Source: Maritimibacter sp. REDSEA-S28_B5
GTDB lineage: Bacteria; Pseudomonadota; Alphaproteobacteria; Rhodobacterales; Rhodobacteraceae
NCBI GenBank assembly: GCA_001626765.1
Contig: LUOO01000013.1
Span: 30,047-71,142 of the forward strand
Length of the DNA stretch: 41,096 bases
Direction: 5' to 3'
Of this stretch, positions 16,484 to 24,034 are shown piece after piece. Within the stretch, counting starts at the first letter, position 1; every line of letters starts with the position of its first letter. The position numbers and the translations under genes were made by a program. A model generated the notes under the pieces. That model was not told the origin of the DNA, ran no database searches, and saw nothing but the letters and a program-made list of their open reading frames with translations.

Positions 16484-17458
16484 GTGACCCTCCTCTCCAT
16501 CAAGAACCTCACCGTGGAATTCGACACCGCAGGCGGTTCCTTCCGCGCCGTGGACGGCGTCGACATCTCCGTGGATCAGGGCGACGTTCTCGCCATCGTG
16601 GGTGAATCCGGCTCCGGCAAATCCGTCTCCATGCTTGCTGCCATGGGCCTCCTGCCCTGGACCGCAACCATCACGGCGGACGAGATGAGCTTTGACGGCC
16701 GCGACCTGCGCGGCATGTCCGCGAAACAGCGCCGCAAGGTCATCGGCCGCGACATGTCGATGATCTTCCAGGAACCGATGTCCTCGCTCAACCCCTGCTT
16801 CACGGTCGGCTTCCAGATCAAGGAGGCGCTCAAGACCCACCTCGACCTCGACCGCGCCGGGCGGCAACGCCGGGCGGTCGAGCTTCTCGACCTCGTCGGC
16901 ATCCCCGACCCGGAACGCAGGCTCAAAGCCTTTCCCCACCAATTGTCCGGCGGCATGTCGCAGCGCGTGATGATCGCCATGGCGCTGGCCTGCAAACCCC
17001 GGCTTCTCATCGCGGACGAACCCACCACCGCGCTCGATGTGACCATTCAGGCGCAGATCCTCGATCTCCTCACCGACATCCAGCGCGAGACCGAGATGGG
17101 GCTCATCCTGATCACCCACGACATGGGCGTGGTGGCAGAAACCGCGCAGCGGGTGCAGGTGCAATACGCGGGCCAGAAGGTCGAGGAACAAGAGGTCCGA
17201 AGCCTCTTTGCCGATCCGCACCACCCCTATACCTCGGCGCTCCTTGCCGCCCTGCCCGAGCGCGCCACCGAACGGCATCTGCCGACCATCCCCGGCGTCG
17301 TCCCCGGCCAGTATGACCGCCCGCAGGGCTGCCTCTTCTCGCCGCGCTGCAAATTCGCAGACGACCTCTGCCGGACCACGCCGCCCCCGGTGCAGCCGCC
17401 CGAGCTTGGCCTCGCCCGCTGCCACTACCCGCTCACGAAGAAGGAGGACGCGGCATGA
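16484..17458 (+). CDS. ABC transporter ATP-binding protein, dipeptide type (DppD)
   Basis: A 324-residue ATPase started from a GTG at 16484 with GGAGG 7 bases upstream. Walker A GESGSGKS at 40-47, signature LSGGMSQR, Walker B LLIADEPTTAL and the switch histidine in LITHDMGVV are all present. The C-terminal oligopeptide/dipeptide extension has the cysteine-containing CLFSPRCKFADDLC, typical of DppD/OppD proteins that can carry an iron-sulfur cluster. The stop overlaps the next start by 4 bp (ATGA). It powers import together with the next gene product. Confidence 0.94.
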   Translation: MTLLSIKNLTVEFDTAGGSFRAVDGVDISVDQGDVLAIVGESGSGKSVSMLAAMGLLPWTATITADEMSFDGRDLRGMSAKQRRKVIGRDMSMIFQEPMSSLNPCFTVGFQIKEALKTHLDLDRAGRQRRAVELLDLVGIPDPERRLKAFPHQLSGGMSQRVMIAMALACKPRLLIADEPTTALDVTIQAQILDLLTDIQRETEMGLILITHDMGVVAETAQRVQVQYAGQKVEEQEVRSLFADPHHPYTSALLAALPERATERHLPTIPGVVPGQYDRPQGCLFSPRCKFADDLCRTTPPPVQPPELGLARCHYPLTKKEDAA

Positions 17459-18405
17459 ACACCGTCGTGACCGCCAGCCACCTTGCCCGCCATTACGAAG
17501 TCGGCGGCGGGATGTTTCGCAAACCCGGCACCGTGCGCGCGCTGTCCGAAGCGTCTTTCACCATCGAGGCCGGCAAGACGCTCGCCGTCGTGGGGGAATC
17601 GGGCTGCGGCAAGTCCACCCTCGCCCGCCTCGTCACCCTGATCGAGGAACCCACGGCGGGTGACCTCACCATCGACGGCATCACCGCGACCCCCGACAAC
17701 TGGGACAAGCTGCGCCAGTCAGTGCAGATCGTGTTTCAGGATCCCTATGGCTCGCTCAACCTGCGCCACCGGGTCGGCGCGATCCTCGAGGAGCCGCTGA
17801 AGATCAACCGGCCGAAGATGTCTGCCAAGGAGCGGCAAGAAAAAGCGCGCGAGATGATGGCGCTCGTGGGCCTGCGCCCCGAGCATTACGACCGCTTCCC
17901 GCATATGTTCTCGGGCGGGCAGCGGCAACGGATCGCGGTGGCGCGGGCACTCATGCTCGAACCGAAGCTCCTCGTACTCGATGAACCCGTCTCGGCGCTC
18001 GACCTGTCGATCCAGTCGCAGGTGCTGAACCTGCTTCTCGACCTCCAGGAGCGGCTCGACCTCGCCTACCTCTTCATCTCCCACGACCTCTCGGTCGTGC
18101 GCCATGTCGCGGACGACGTGGTCGTCATGTATCTGGGTCGCCCCGTCGAGTTCGGCACGAAGGACAGCGTCTTTGGCCACCCGCGCCACCCCTACACCAA
18201 GGCGCTTTTGTCCGCGACGCCATCGACCGAACCCAATCCCGAGAAGAAACGGATCAAGCTCGAAGGCGAACTGCCCTCGCCGCTCGCGATCCCCGAGGGC
18301 TGCCCTTTCGCGCCGCGCTGCTGGAAAGCGCAGGACAAATGCCGCGCCGAGCGGCCGGAACTCATGGGCGAACCGCATCCGGCGGCCTGCTGGTTCCCGG
18401 AATAG
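17455..18405 (+). CDS. ABC transporter ATP-binding protein, dipeptide type (DppF)
   Basis: A 316-residue ATPase, the second of the pair. Walker A GESGCGKST at 47-55, signature FSGGQRQR, Walker B LLVLDEPVSAL, switch FISHDLSVV, and the C-terminal oligo-HPY region with GHPRHPYTKALLSATP and CPFAPRCWKAQDKC. DppF-type proteins have the AGKTLAVVGESGCGKST start and the VFQDPYGSLNLRHRVG segment seen here. It is the last gene of the operon; a weak TGGCCA-ATCT-TGGCCA hairpin (18431-18446) follows but is not a convincing terminator. Confidence 0.94.
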   Translation: MNTVVTASHLARHYEVGGGMFRKPGTVRALSEASFTIEAGKTLAVVGESGCGKSTLARLVTLIEEPTAGDLTIDGITATPDNWDKLRQSVQIVFQDPYGSLNLRHRVGAILEEPLKINRPKMSAKERQEKAREMMALVGLRPEHYDRFPHMFSGGQRQRIAVARALMLEPKLLVLDEPVSALDLSIQSQVLNLLLDLQERLDLAYLFISHDLSVVRHVADDVVVMYLGRPVEFGTKDSVFGHPRHPYTKALLSATPSTEPNPEKKRIKLEGELPSPLAIPEGCPFAPRCWKAQDKCRAERPELMGEPHPAACWFPE

Positions 18406-18480
18406 ACCCCACGCTGATCCGGCGCGTCCATGGCCAATCTTGGCCAAAGACCGCATGGTGTGCCAGACGCTACCTTGGGT

Positions 18481-18532
18481 TGTTGGCGAGGGGCGCTGAG
18501 GGATCGTTTGCCCAACACCACGCTCAGCGCTC
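18481..18532 (+). other. Interleaved inverted repeats, possible pseudoknot, upstream of the HWE kinase
   Basis: TGTTGG (18481-18486) can pair with CCAACA (18512-18517), and GCGCTGAG (18493-18500) with CTCAGCGC (18523-18530); the second pairing can extend by a G-U and a G-C pair. The arms alternate, which is the layout of an H-type pseudoknot. It lies in the 284-bp gap between the peptide importer and the kinase start, where nothing else was seen. It could be chance in GC-rich DNA. Confidence 0.3.
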
Positions 18533-18689
18533 GACCGCCTCTCCGCGCATCGGCAGTTTGCCTGTCATGACGACCAATTGCTCCAATTGGCCTGGGACTT
18601 GCCCCCATTAGTTTGTCGTCTTTCCCCTGTGAATGGCCTACAACACGATCTGGGGTCTTCCAATTCGGGGACCGAACGAGGGAACAACG

Positions 18690-20552
18690 ATGCGTCATGT
18701 TGCGGCCGGGGCATTTCTGGACGGTGGTGGCAGGATGGGGCAACTCATCCGGGAGCATGACTGGGCGTCCACGCCTCTCGGTCCGCCAGAGACTTGGCCG
18801 CAGTCGCTCCGGTCTGCGTTGTCCATCTGCCTCGACTCGAGCTTCCCCACAGCCATCTACTGGGGGCCCGAGTTGCGTCTGCTCTACAACGATGCCTGGT
18901 CCCCGATCCCGGCAGAGCGCCATCCCTGGGCGCTTGGCCGCCCCGCGGCCGAGGTCTGGAAGGATATCTGGGAGGTGGTGGGACCACAATTCGCGAAGGT
19001 TTTCGAGACGGGAGAAGGGTTCTCGGCCTACGACCAAATGTTGCCCATGGAGCGCGGCGGGGTCGTTCAGGAGACTTACTGGAACTACAGCTTCACAGGG
19101 ATCCGGGGCGAGGACAACCGTATTGCCGGGATCTTCAACCAGGGGAACGAGACGACCGAGATCGTGCAGGCGCGTCTCAACGCCAGGAAAGAAATCTCCC
19201 GCCTGTCGAGGATGTTCGAGCAGGCCCCAGGGGCAACGGCTGTCCTCCGGGGCCCCGACCATGTGTTCGACATCGCCAACCCGGCCTACCTCGAGCTTGT
19301 CGGGAAGCAGGACATCCTCGGCAAGTCCGTCAGGGAGGCCCTGCCCGAGGTCGTCGCGCAGGGCTTCACGGACCTCCTCGATCAAGTCTACGGCACCGGC
19401 GAAACCCATGTCGGGCGCGCCGTCCCCGTTACGCTCAACCGAAGCGGCACCACCGAAGAGCGACACATAGATTTCGTGTTCCAGCCGATGTTTGACGAGG
19501 CCGGCGCGCGGCAGGGCGTCTTTGTCCAGGCGACCGACATGACCGACACGATGCGCGCCCTCACGGCCGCACGCGAAAGCGAGGAGAAATACCACGCGAT
19601 CGTAAACTCGATCGAACAGATGATCTGGTCGACACGGCCCGACGGTTACCACGACTACTTCAACGACCGGTGGTATGACTTCACGGGCGTTCCGCCGGGC
19701 TCGACCGACGGCGAGGCGTGGAAAGGGATGTTCCATCCCGACGATCACGACCGTATCACGGCCGTCTGGAGCGACAGCCTCGCAACGGGCAATCCCTACC
19801 ACATCGAATATCGCCTCAGGCACCGCTCTGGAGAGTATCGCTGGGTCATTGGACGCGCCCAATGCGTGCGGGACGAGAGCGGCCAAATCGTCCGGTGGTA
19901 TGGAACCTGCACCGACATTCACGCCCTGAAGATGGCGGAAGAAAACCGACAATTGCTCCTCGGCGAGTTGAACCACCGGGTGAAGAACCTGTTCACGCTC
20001 GTCGACGGCATCGTATCGATGACAGCGCGCGCGAGCAAAAGCCCTGCCGAAATGGCCGCAGCCGTCAGGGGGCGCGTGCAGGCGCTGGCGCGGGCCCACG
20101 ACTTGATCCGGTTTAACGACCAGGGGACGGACGCGGTCCGCCGGGTGACGCTCGGCGATCTGGCCGACCAGATCCTCGCGCCGCATCTGGGCGCGGACTT
20201 CGCAGGTGCGAGCGATTGCGAGGGACCGCAGATCCAGCTCGGCGAAAAGGCCGCGACTGGCATGGCCCTGATCCTGCACGAGCTTGCCACCAACGCCGCC
20301 AAATATGGCGCGCTGCGCCAGCCGGGGGGCCACCTGTCGATCCGCTGGAGCGTCTCCGGCCCGACTCTCGCTGTCACGTGGACCGAGGACTGTCCAACCC
20401 CGACCACAGATGTGGTCTCGGGGTCGGGCTTCGGCAGCCGTCTGATCAGGTCCACCGTCGAGGGCCAGTTCATGGGCCAGGTGAACTTCGAGATGACCGA
20501 ATCCGGCGCGTTGATCCAGATGGAGCTGCAACGGGACCAACTCTCGGCCTGA
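18690..20552 (+). CDS. PAS-containing HWE-type sensor histidine kinase
   Basis: A 620-residue soluble kinase. The N-terminus has GQLIREHDWASTPLGPPETW, an opening common in PAS/GAF-type HWE kinases. PAS-like segments follow: one with ARKEISRLSRMFEQAPGATA (about 165-185), and a PAS-PAC unit ending in YHIEYRLRHRSGEYRWVIGR. The phosphoacceptor is His429 in LLLGELNHRVKN. The ATP domain has the HWE-defining histidine in ALILHELATNAAKYGAL and the WxE motif in AVTWTEDC. The ATG at 18690 has a GAGGGAA ribosome site and fits the family start; an in-frame ATG at 18633 would add 19 residues. No membrane segment and no response-regulator gene nearby, so the partner is unknown. Confidence 0.9.
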   Translation: MRHVAAGAFLDGGGRMGQLIREHDWASTPLGPPETWPQSLRSALSICLDSSFPTAIYWGPELRLLYNDAWSPIPAERHPWALGRPAAEVWKDIWEVVGPQFAKVFETGEGFSAYDQMLPMERGGVVQETYWNYSFTGIRGEDNRIAGIFNQGNETTEIVQARLNARKEISRLSRMFEQAPGATAVLRGPDHVFDIANPAYLELVGKQDILGKSVREALPEVVAQGFTDLLDQVYGTGETHVGRAVPVTLNRSGTTEERHIDFVFQPMFDEAGARQGVFVQATDMTDTMRALTAARESEEKYHAIVNSIEQMIWSTRPDGYHDYFNDRWYDFTGVPPGSTDGEAWKGMFHPDDHDRITAVWSDSLATGNPYHIEYRLRHRSGEYRWVIGRAQCVRDESGQIVRWYGTCTDIHALKMAEENRQLLLGELNHRVKNLFTLVDGIVSMTARASKSPAEMAAAVRGRVQALARAHDLIRFNDQGTDAVRRVTLGDLADQILAPHLGADFAGASDCEGPQIQLGEKAATGMALILHELATNAAKYGALRQPGGHLSIRWSVSGPTLAVTWTEDCPTPTTDVVSGSGFGSRLIRSTVEGQFMGQVNFEMTESGALIQMELQRDQLSA

Positions 20553-21081
20553 ACCCTGCGCGAGAGCAGTGGAGGATCGTCGGTCATCCGGCATGTCGCT
20601 GATGGACCCCTGGCGATCGACCGATCGGGTCCCGACCCCTGTTGCACGACAACCTTGGTCACCGTGTCGGGGAAGCTTGGACGCTGCGAGGGACACCTCC
20701 TGGAACGGCTGGTTGGGACGACAAATGGCCGCCCGATGTTCGCTCTTTTCCAGAGGGAACGAGAAAGAGCCTAAGAACAGGGCGGAGCCTTGCGACCGAT
20801 GTCCGGGACTTGGTCCGGTTTCTTCAATGGCTTGGAGAAGAAGTGGCGCGCTGGGGAAGAGATCGAGCACTACACCATCGCGGCGAACCGGAAGCGGGCG
20901 GTGATGGGAAGAACCAAAGAGAGCAAAAGCGAGCAGGCTCCGTTAACTGAGATCAGTTCCAAGACCCCTTCTGGACGGCTCTAGATTGAGCCGGCGCTCT
21001 CCGACGTCGGTGCAAGACGGGCGGATAGGCGACTTTCGCCACGCTCGGCTCCAAGGTCGGCTGTGCGGACATTCCTGTCGT
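20553..21081. other. Gene-poor stretch holding the left copy of the tRNA-end direct repeat
   Basis: These 529 bp lie between the HWE kinase and the DMT transporter, both ending toward it. The only firm content is the left 35-bp repeat at 20823-20857 and a small perfect inverted repeat AACTGA-GA-TCAGTT (20945-20958). Short open frames are present but none has a ribosome site or recognisable protein. Confidence 0.5.
20823..20857 (+). repeat. Left copy of 35-bp direct repeat (att-like)
   Basis: This is identical over 35 bp to 22234-22268. The first 21 bp repeat sequence flanking the tRNA-Arg gene and the last 14 bp (TGGCGCGCTGGGGA) repeat the 3' end of the tRNA itself. Identity stops within one base on either side. 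A tRNA-end duplication bounding a DNA segment is the classic footprint of site-specific integration, here as the distal attachment site. Confidence 0.75.
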
Positions 21082-21987
21082 TCATTGTCGCAAAGACAAC
21101 ACCCCCGCCCCTACGATCATGATCATACCGATGGACGCGATCAGGTCGGGTGTCTCGTTGAAGAGCACGATGCCCCATATGACGGCAAAGCCGACGTAAG
21201 CGAAGTCGAATGCGCCGATCATCGCGGGTGGGCCGTTCTGATAGGCGATGGCGGCCCCGACGCTGCCGATCAGAATGGCGGCGGCCAGAAGCCCCATGGA
21301 GATCCACTCAGCCTGTGCCATCGGCGTCCAAGGCGACAGCAGAAAACCCTGCCTCAGCTCCATCGGCAGGAGAAGTATGATCGCAGCAGCAACACCCCCG
21401 ACGAGGATGAAGCCGATGTTCAGAGCCAAGGACAGGCTCAGCGGATGTTCATCGCGGCACCGCGTTCGCGTCACGATCATGGCCCCGGCATACAGCATGG
21501 CGGAAACCAGCGGCAGAAGGGCATAGGCGTTGAAATCACCCGCCTTCGGTCGAAGGATCAGCAGAACACCAAAGAAACCGAGGGCAACGGCGAACCAGCC
21601 AGTCTTCGAGATGCGATCCCCAATGAACACGGCAGAGAAGAGGGTGATGAAGATCGGAAGCGTGTAGTAGGCCGCCGCAGCCGCTGAGAGGGAAAGTTTC
21701 GGCAGCGACAGGTAATAGGACACCCACATAGCTATCAGCATCAGGCTTCGCAGTGTGACCCAACCGATAGCCGCTGGCACACGAAGGCTCTCTAGCGAAA
21801 GTGCGACGCCCGTCAGTATCGGAAGCAAGATCAGGGACCGGAGAACGAAAATTTGCCATATGACAAAGCTGCCACTGGTCATCTTTATGAGGGCGTCCCC
21901 GAGAGATAACGCCAAGACCGTCAGGATGATGGAGACAACGGCGAAAGGAATGCGGTCTCGGGACGTGCTGCTCGCTAATGCCGACAT
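21082..21987 (-). CDS. DMT-superfamily EamA-type exporter
   Basis: A 301-residue integral membrane protein with ten hydrophobic segments arranged as two EamA repeats. Visible segments include FAVVSIILTVLALSLGDALI, SLILLPILTGVALSLE, WFAVALGFFGVLLILRP, PLVSAMLYAGAMIVTRTRC and VIWGIVLFNETPDLIASIGM. EamA proteins export amino acids, metabolites or drugs; the substrate cannot be told. A GGAGAT ribosome site precedes the ATG. It is the only gene between the two 35-bp repeats, and its base composition looks less GC-rich than its neighbours, consistent with arrival by transfer. Confidence 0.88.
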   Translation of the reverse strand: MSALASSTSRDRIPFAVVSIILTVLALSLGDALIKMTSGSFVIWQIFVLRSLILLPILTGVALSLESLRVPAAIGWVTLRSLMLIAMWVSYYLSLPKLSLSAAAAAYYTLPIFITLFSAVFIGDRISKTGWFAVALGFFGVLLILRPKAGDFNAYALLPLVSAMLYAGAMIVTRTRCRDEHPLSLSLALNIGFILVGGVAAAIILLLPMELRQGFLLSPWTPMAQAEWISMGLLAAAILIGSVGAAIAYQNGPPAMIGAFDFAYVGFAVIWGIVLFNETPDLIASIGMIMIVGAGVLSLRQ

Positions 21988-22233
21988 ACGATCTCCATGC
22001 TGCTCACAGGAACTTTAGGAGAACGATCAGAAGGCGGCAATGGCGGCATCGGGCTCGAAACAGCCGTTCGCCGCAAGGTGCACGAGTGTCCGCAATGGGC
22101 CGATAGCGGCCTTAGTGCGCCTCGTGTCGTTCTGCGAAACACCGGCAAAAGGCATCAGCTTAGAACAAGAACAGAACGTGAAAGTGCAAAGCCTTCCGCG
22201 CAAAGTGCAAAATCCTGAATTTAATCCAGTCGT
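21988..22233. other. Intergenic stretch between the DMT gene and the right repeat
   Basis: No gene is visible. AAAGTGCAAA occurs twice (22181-22190 and 22202-22211). This stretch should contain the promoter of the divergent-facing DMT gene. It is lower in GC than the flanks near 22140-22230. Confidence 0.4.
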
Positions 22234-22268
22234 TTCAATGGCTTGGAGAAGAAGTGGCGCGCTGGGGA
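22234..22268 (+). repeat. Right copy of 35-bp direct repeat (att-like, overlaps tRNA 3' end)
   Basis: Identical to 20823-20857. It covers the last 14 bases of tRNA-Arg(ACG) including the encoded CCA (22255-22268) and 21 bp beyond it. As expected for integration into a tRNA 3' end, the tRNA remains complete and the inserted segment lies on its 3' side. Confidence 0.75.
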
Positions 22269-22331
22269 GGATTCGAACCCCCGACCCCTTGATTCGTAGT
22301 CAAGTACTCTATCCAACTGAGCTACCAGCGC
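22255..22331 (-). tRNA. tRNA-Arg (anticodon ACG)
   Basis: A 77-base cloverleaf on the minus strand. Acceptor GCGCTGG pairs with CCAGCGC; the D arm is GCTCAGTTGGATAGAGT; the anticodon arm is CTTGA-CTACGAA-TCAAG with anticodon ACG; the variable loop is GGGTC; the T arm is GGGGG-TTCGAAT-CCTCC. Discriminator G and CCA are encoded. The A34 would be edited to inosine to read CGU, CGC and CGA. Confidence 0.96.
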
Positions 22332-22344
22332 GCGGGGTAGCGGC

Positions 22345-22373
22345 GATGTAGCGGTCCCGGCGCGGGGTTGCAA
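22345..22373 (-). promoter_or_regulatory. Probable sigma-70 promoter of tRNA-Arg
   Basis: On the minus strand TTGCAA (22373-22368) is followed after exactly 17 bp by TACATC (22350-22345), 13 bp before the tRNA 5' end. Spacing and distance fit a housekeeping tRNA promoter. Confidence 0.6.
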
Positions 22374-22520
22374 GGGGTAATTGGCGGAAATCGTTTGAGG
22401 TGCCAGAAATCTCGCGACGGACGCGCGGGCCCGTCGCTTGCGGGAGGTGATGGCGAAGGACAGCGTCCTGCACCGGTCGGGCGCCCGGCAAGCCCCGCTC
22501 GCGCACGCTTCGTCACGCGC

Positions 22521-22557
22521 AACGCGCGCCGTCACCGTCCTGTCCGAAGCGCGCGTT
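22521..22557 (-). terminator. Inverted repeat at the end of the sensor-kinase gene
   Basis: AACGCGCGC (22521-22529) and GCGCGCGTT (22549-22557) form a perfect 9-bp inverted repeat with a 19-base spacer; one arm overlaps the kinase stop codon. No U-run follows on the minus strand, so termination there is only a possibility. Confidence 0.35.
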
Positions 22558-23977
22558 ACTGCGCGGCCTCCTGGCGGGGCATCGGGTCGGCGAGGGTTTC
22601 CAAGCCGCGTGGCAGGTGAATGGCGAAGACCGTGCCCTCCGGCCCGGTCCGTTCCAGCTCCAGCCGCCCGCCGTGGCCGCGGATCAGCTCGGCCGCAATG
22701 GCGAGGCCCAGCCCGGTGCCGCCCTTGCGCCCGCCCGCGGCAAAGGGCTGGAACAAAAGGTCCTGCGCGCGTTTCGGCAGGCCCGGCCCGGTATCGACGA
22801 CGCGGATCGTCCATTCCTCGTGGGTTTCCAGTCCAGAGACCATGATCTCGCCCGGCTTGCCCGTCGACTGGATGGCCTGCCGCGCGTTGCGCACGAGGTT
22901 GCGCAGGACACGGTAAAGCTGTTCGCTGTCGGCGCGCACGCTCATCCCCGCTGGCACATCCTCGCCGTAGGAAATGTCGTGCTCGCCCGCTGCCAAACGT
23001 TCGCTTTCGACCACGTCTGCCACGACGTCGGCCAGCAGCACGCGGGTCAGCCGCGGCGCAGGCTCCTCGGCCCGACCGAAGGCCAGTGTGCTTTCGCAGA
23101 GGTTCACCGCCCGGCTGATCGACCCCATGAGCTTGGGCACCGCCTTTTGCACACCGGGGTCCTCGCTCATTTCCACACGGTCGGCAAAGAGCTGAGCGGT
23201 GGTCAGGATATTGCGCAGGTCATGGGAGATCCGGGCCACCGCCCCGCCCAGCGCGGCCAGCCGTTCCTTTTGCTTGAGCGAGGACGAGAGCTGTTCCTGC
23301 AGGTGGTGCAGCGCCTCTTCCGCCTCGCGAAGCTCCTTGATGCTGGAACCGGGCGCGATGATCTTGCGGGCGTCCTCGGGCGCCTGCGCATAGCCCGCCA
23401 TGTTGTCCACGACCTTGCGGATCGGGCGCACCATGAGCGCCTGCACGGCCAGATACAAAAGCAGCCCCGTCAGGATCGAGATGATCGCGGACAGCCACAG
23501 GATTCGGCTGCCGTAGTCGAGCATGGCTGCCCTGAGCGGTGCGCTTTCCATCGTCACCTCGATGACCAGCCCCCCCTCCTGCACCGGGTTGCCGATCACG
23601 CGGATCACGTCGTTGTCGGGGTGGAGGAGCCGCAACACCGCGTCCTTCATCAGCGTCACGCCGCTCGCGTCGCGCAGGTCATAGCTGCCCGCGACAGGAC
23701 CCGGCACAGGGGACGACAGCATGAGCTCGCGCGCCTCGTCCCGGCGCAGCACCACGTTGAACACCTCGGCATTGAGCAAGAGCTCCTGTTCGAGGTCCGG
23801 GTCGATCATGTCGTCCGCCAGCAGAACGAGCGACGCGATCTGCGCGCGTTCGAGCCGGGAGAGAAGGTAATCTTCGCGGAACTGGGCGACGGAAGGAACG
23901 AAAATCAGGACCTCCGCCAGCATCACGAATGCGGCGGTGAGGATCAGGAACCGGCCGGACAGCGAGTTCAGGAACAT
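22556..23977 (-). CDS. Membrane sensor histidine kinase
   Basis: A 473-residue inner-membrane kinase. TM1 lies at about 10-30 (FLILTAAFVMLAEVLIFVPS), followed by a periplasmic sensing domain of some 125 residues, TM2 at about 160-182 (LWLSAIISILTGLLLYLAVQ), and a HAMP-like linker starting RPIRKVVDNM. A coiled-coil (EAEEALHHLQEQLSSSLKQ) leads to the phosphoacceptor His252 in ARISHDLRN. The ATP domain has the N box VLRNLVRNARQAI, DTGPGLPKR and GGTGLGLAIAAEL. No response regulator is next to it, so the partner is unknown. It is convergent with the tRNA-Arg region and ends 225 bp before it. Confidence 0.9.
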   Translation of the reverse strand: MFLNSLSGRFLILTAAFVMLAEVLIFVPSVAQFREDYLLSRLERAQIASLVLLADDMIDPDLEQELLLNAEVFNVVLRRDEARELMLSSPVPGPVAGSYDLRDASGVTLMKDAVLRLLHPDNDVIRVIGNPVQEGGLVIEVTMESAPLRAAMLDYGSRILWLSAIISILTGLLLYLAVQALMVRPIRKVVDNMAGYAQAPEDARKIIAPGSSIKELREAEEALHHLQEQLSSSLKQKERLAALGGAVARISHDLRNILTTAQLFADRVEMSEDPGVQKAVPKLMGSISRAVNLCESTLAFGRAEEPAPRLTRVLLADVVADVVESERLAAGEHDISYGEDVPAGMSVRADSEQLYRVLRNLVRNARQAIQSTGKPGEIMVSGLETHEEWTIRVVDTGPGLPKRAQDLLFQPFAAGGRKGGTGLGLAIAAELIRGHGGRLELERTGPEGTVFAIHLPRGLETLADPMPRQEAAQ

Positions 23978-24034
23978 CGGGTCAACTGCTTCACTCTTGT
24001 CACGCGTCTTGGGGCTGACCTAGTGGTCAACACA

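Noticed and set aside
16362-16487. A 41-codon open frame between the second permease and first ATPase gene
   Set aside because: It runs straight through the palindromic repeat, and its content (Pro/Gly/Ala/Arg) is what the repeat sequence would give by chance.
18431-18446. TGGCCA-ATCT-TGGCCA hairpin as terminator of the peptide importer
   Set aside because: The stem is only 6 bp and no U-run follows, so it is weak evidence for termination.
20823-20857. A tRNA pseudogene at the left repeat
   Set aside because: Only 14 bases of the tRNA 3' end are present; the rest of the repeat is tRNA-flanking sequence, which fits an attachment site better.
22181-22211. Two copies of AAAGTGCAAA as a regulator binding site for the DMT gene
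   Set aside because: The repeat is only 10 bp, is 190 bp from the DMT start, and may be chance in an AT-richer stretch.
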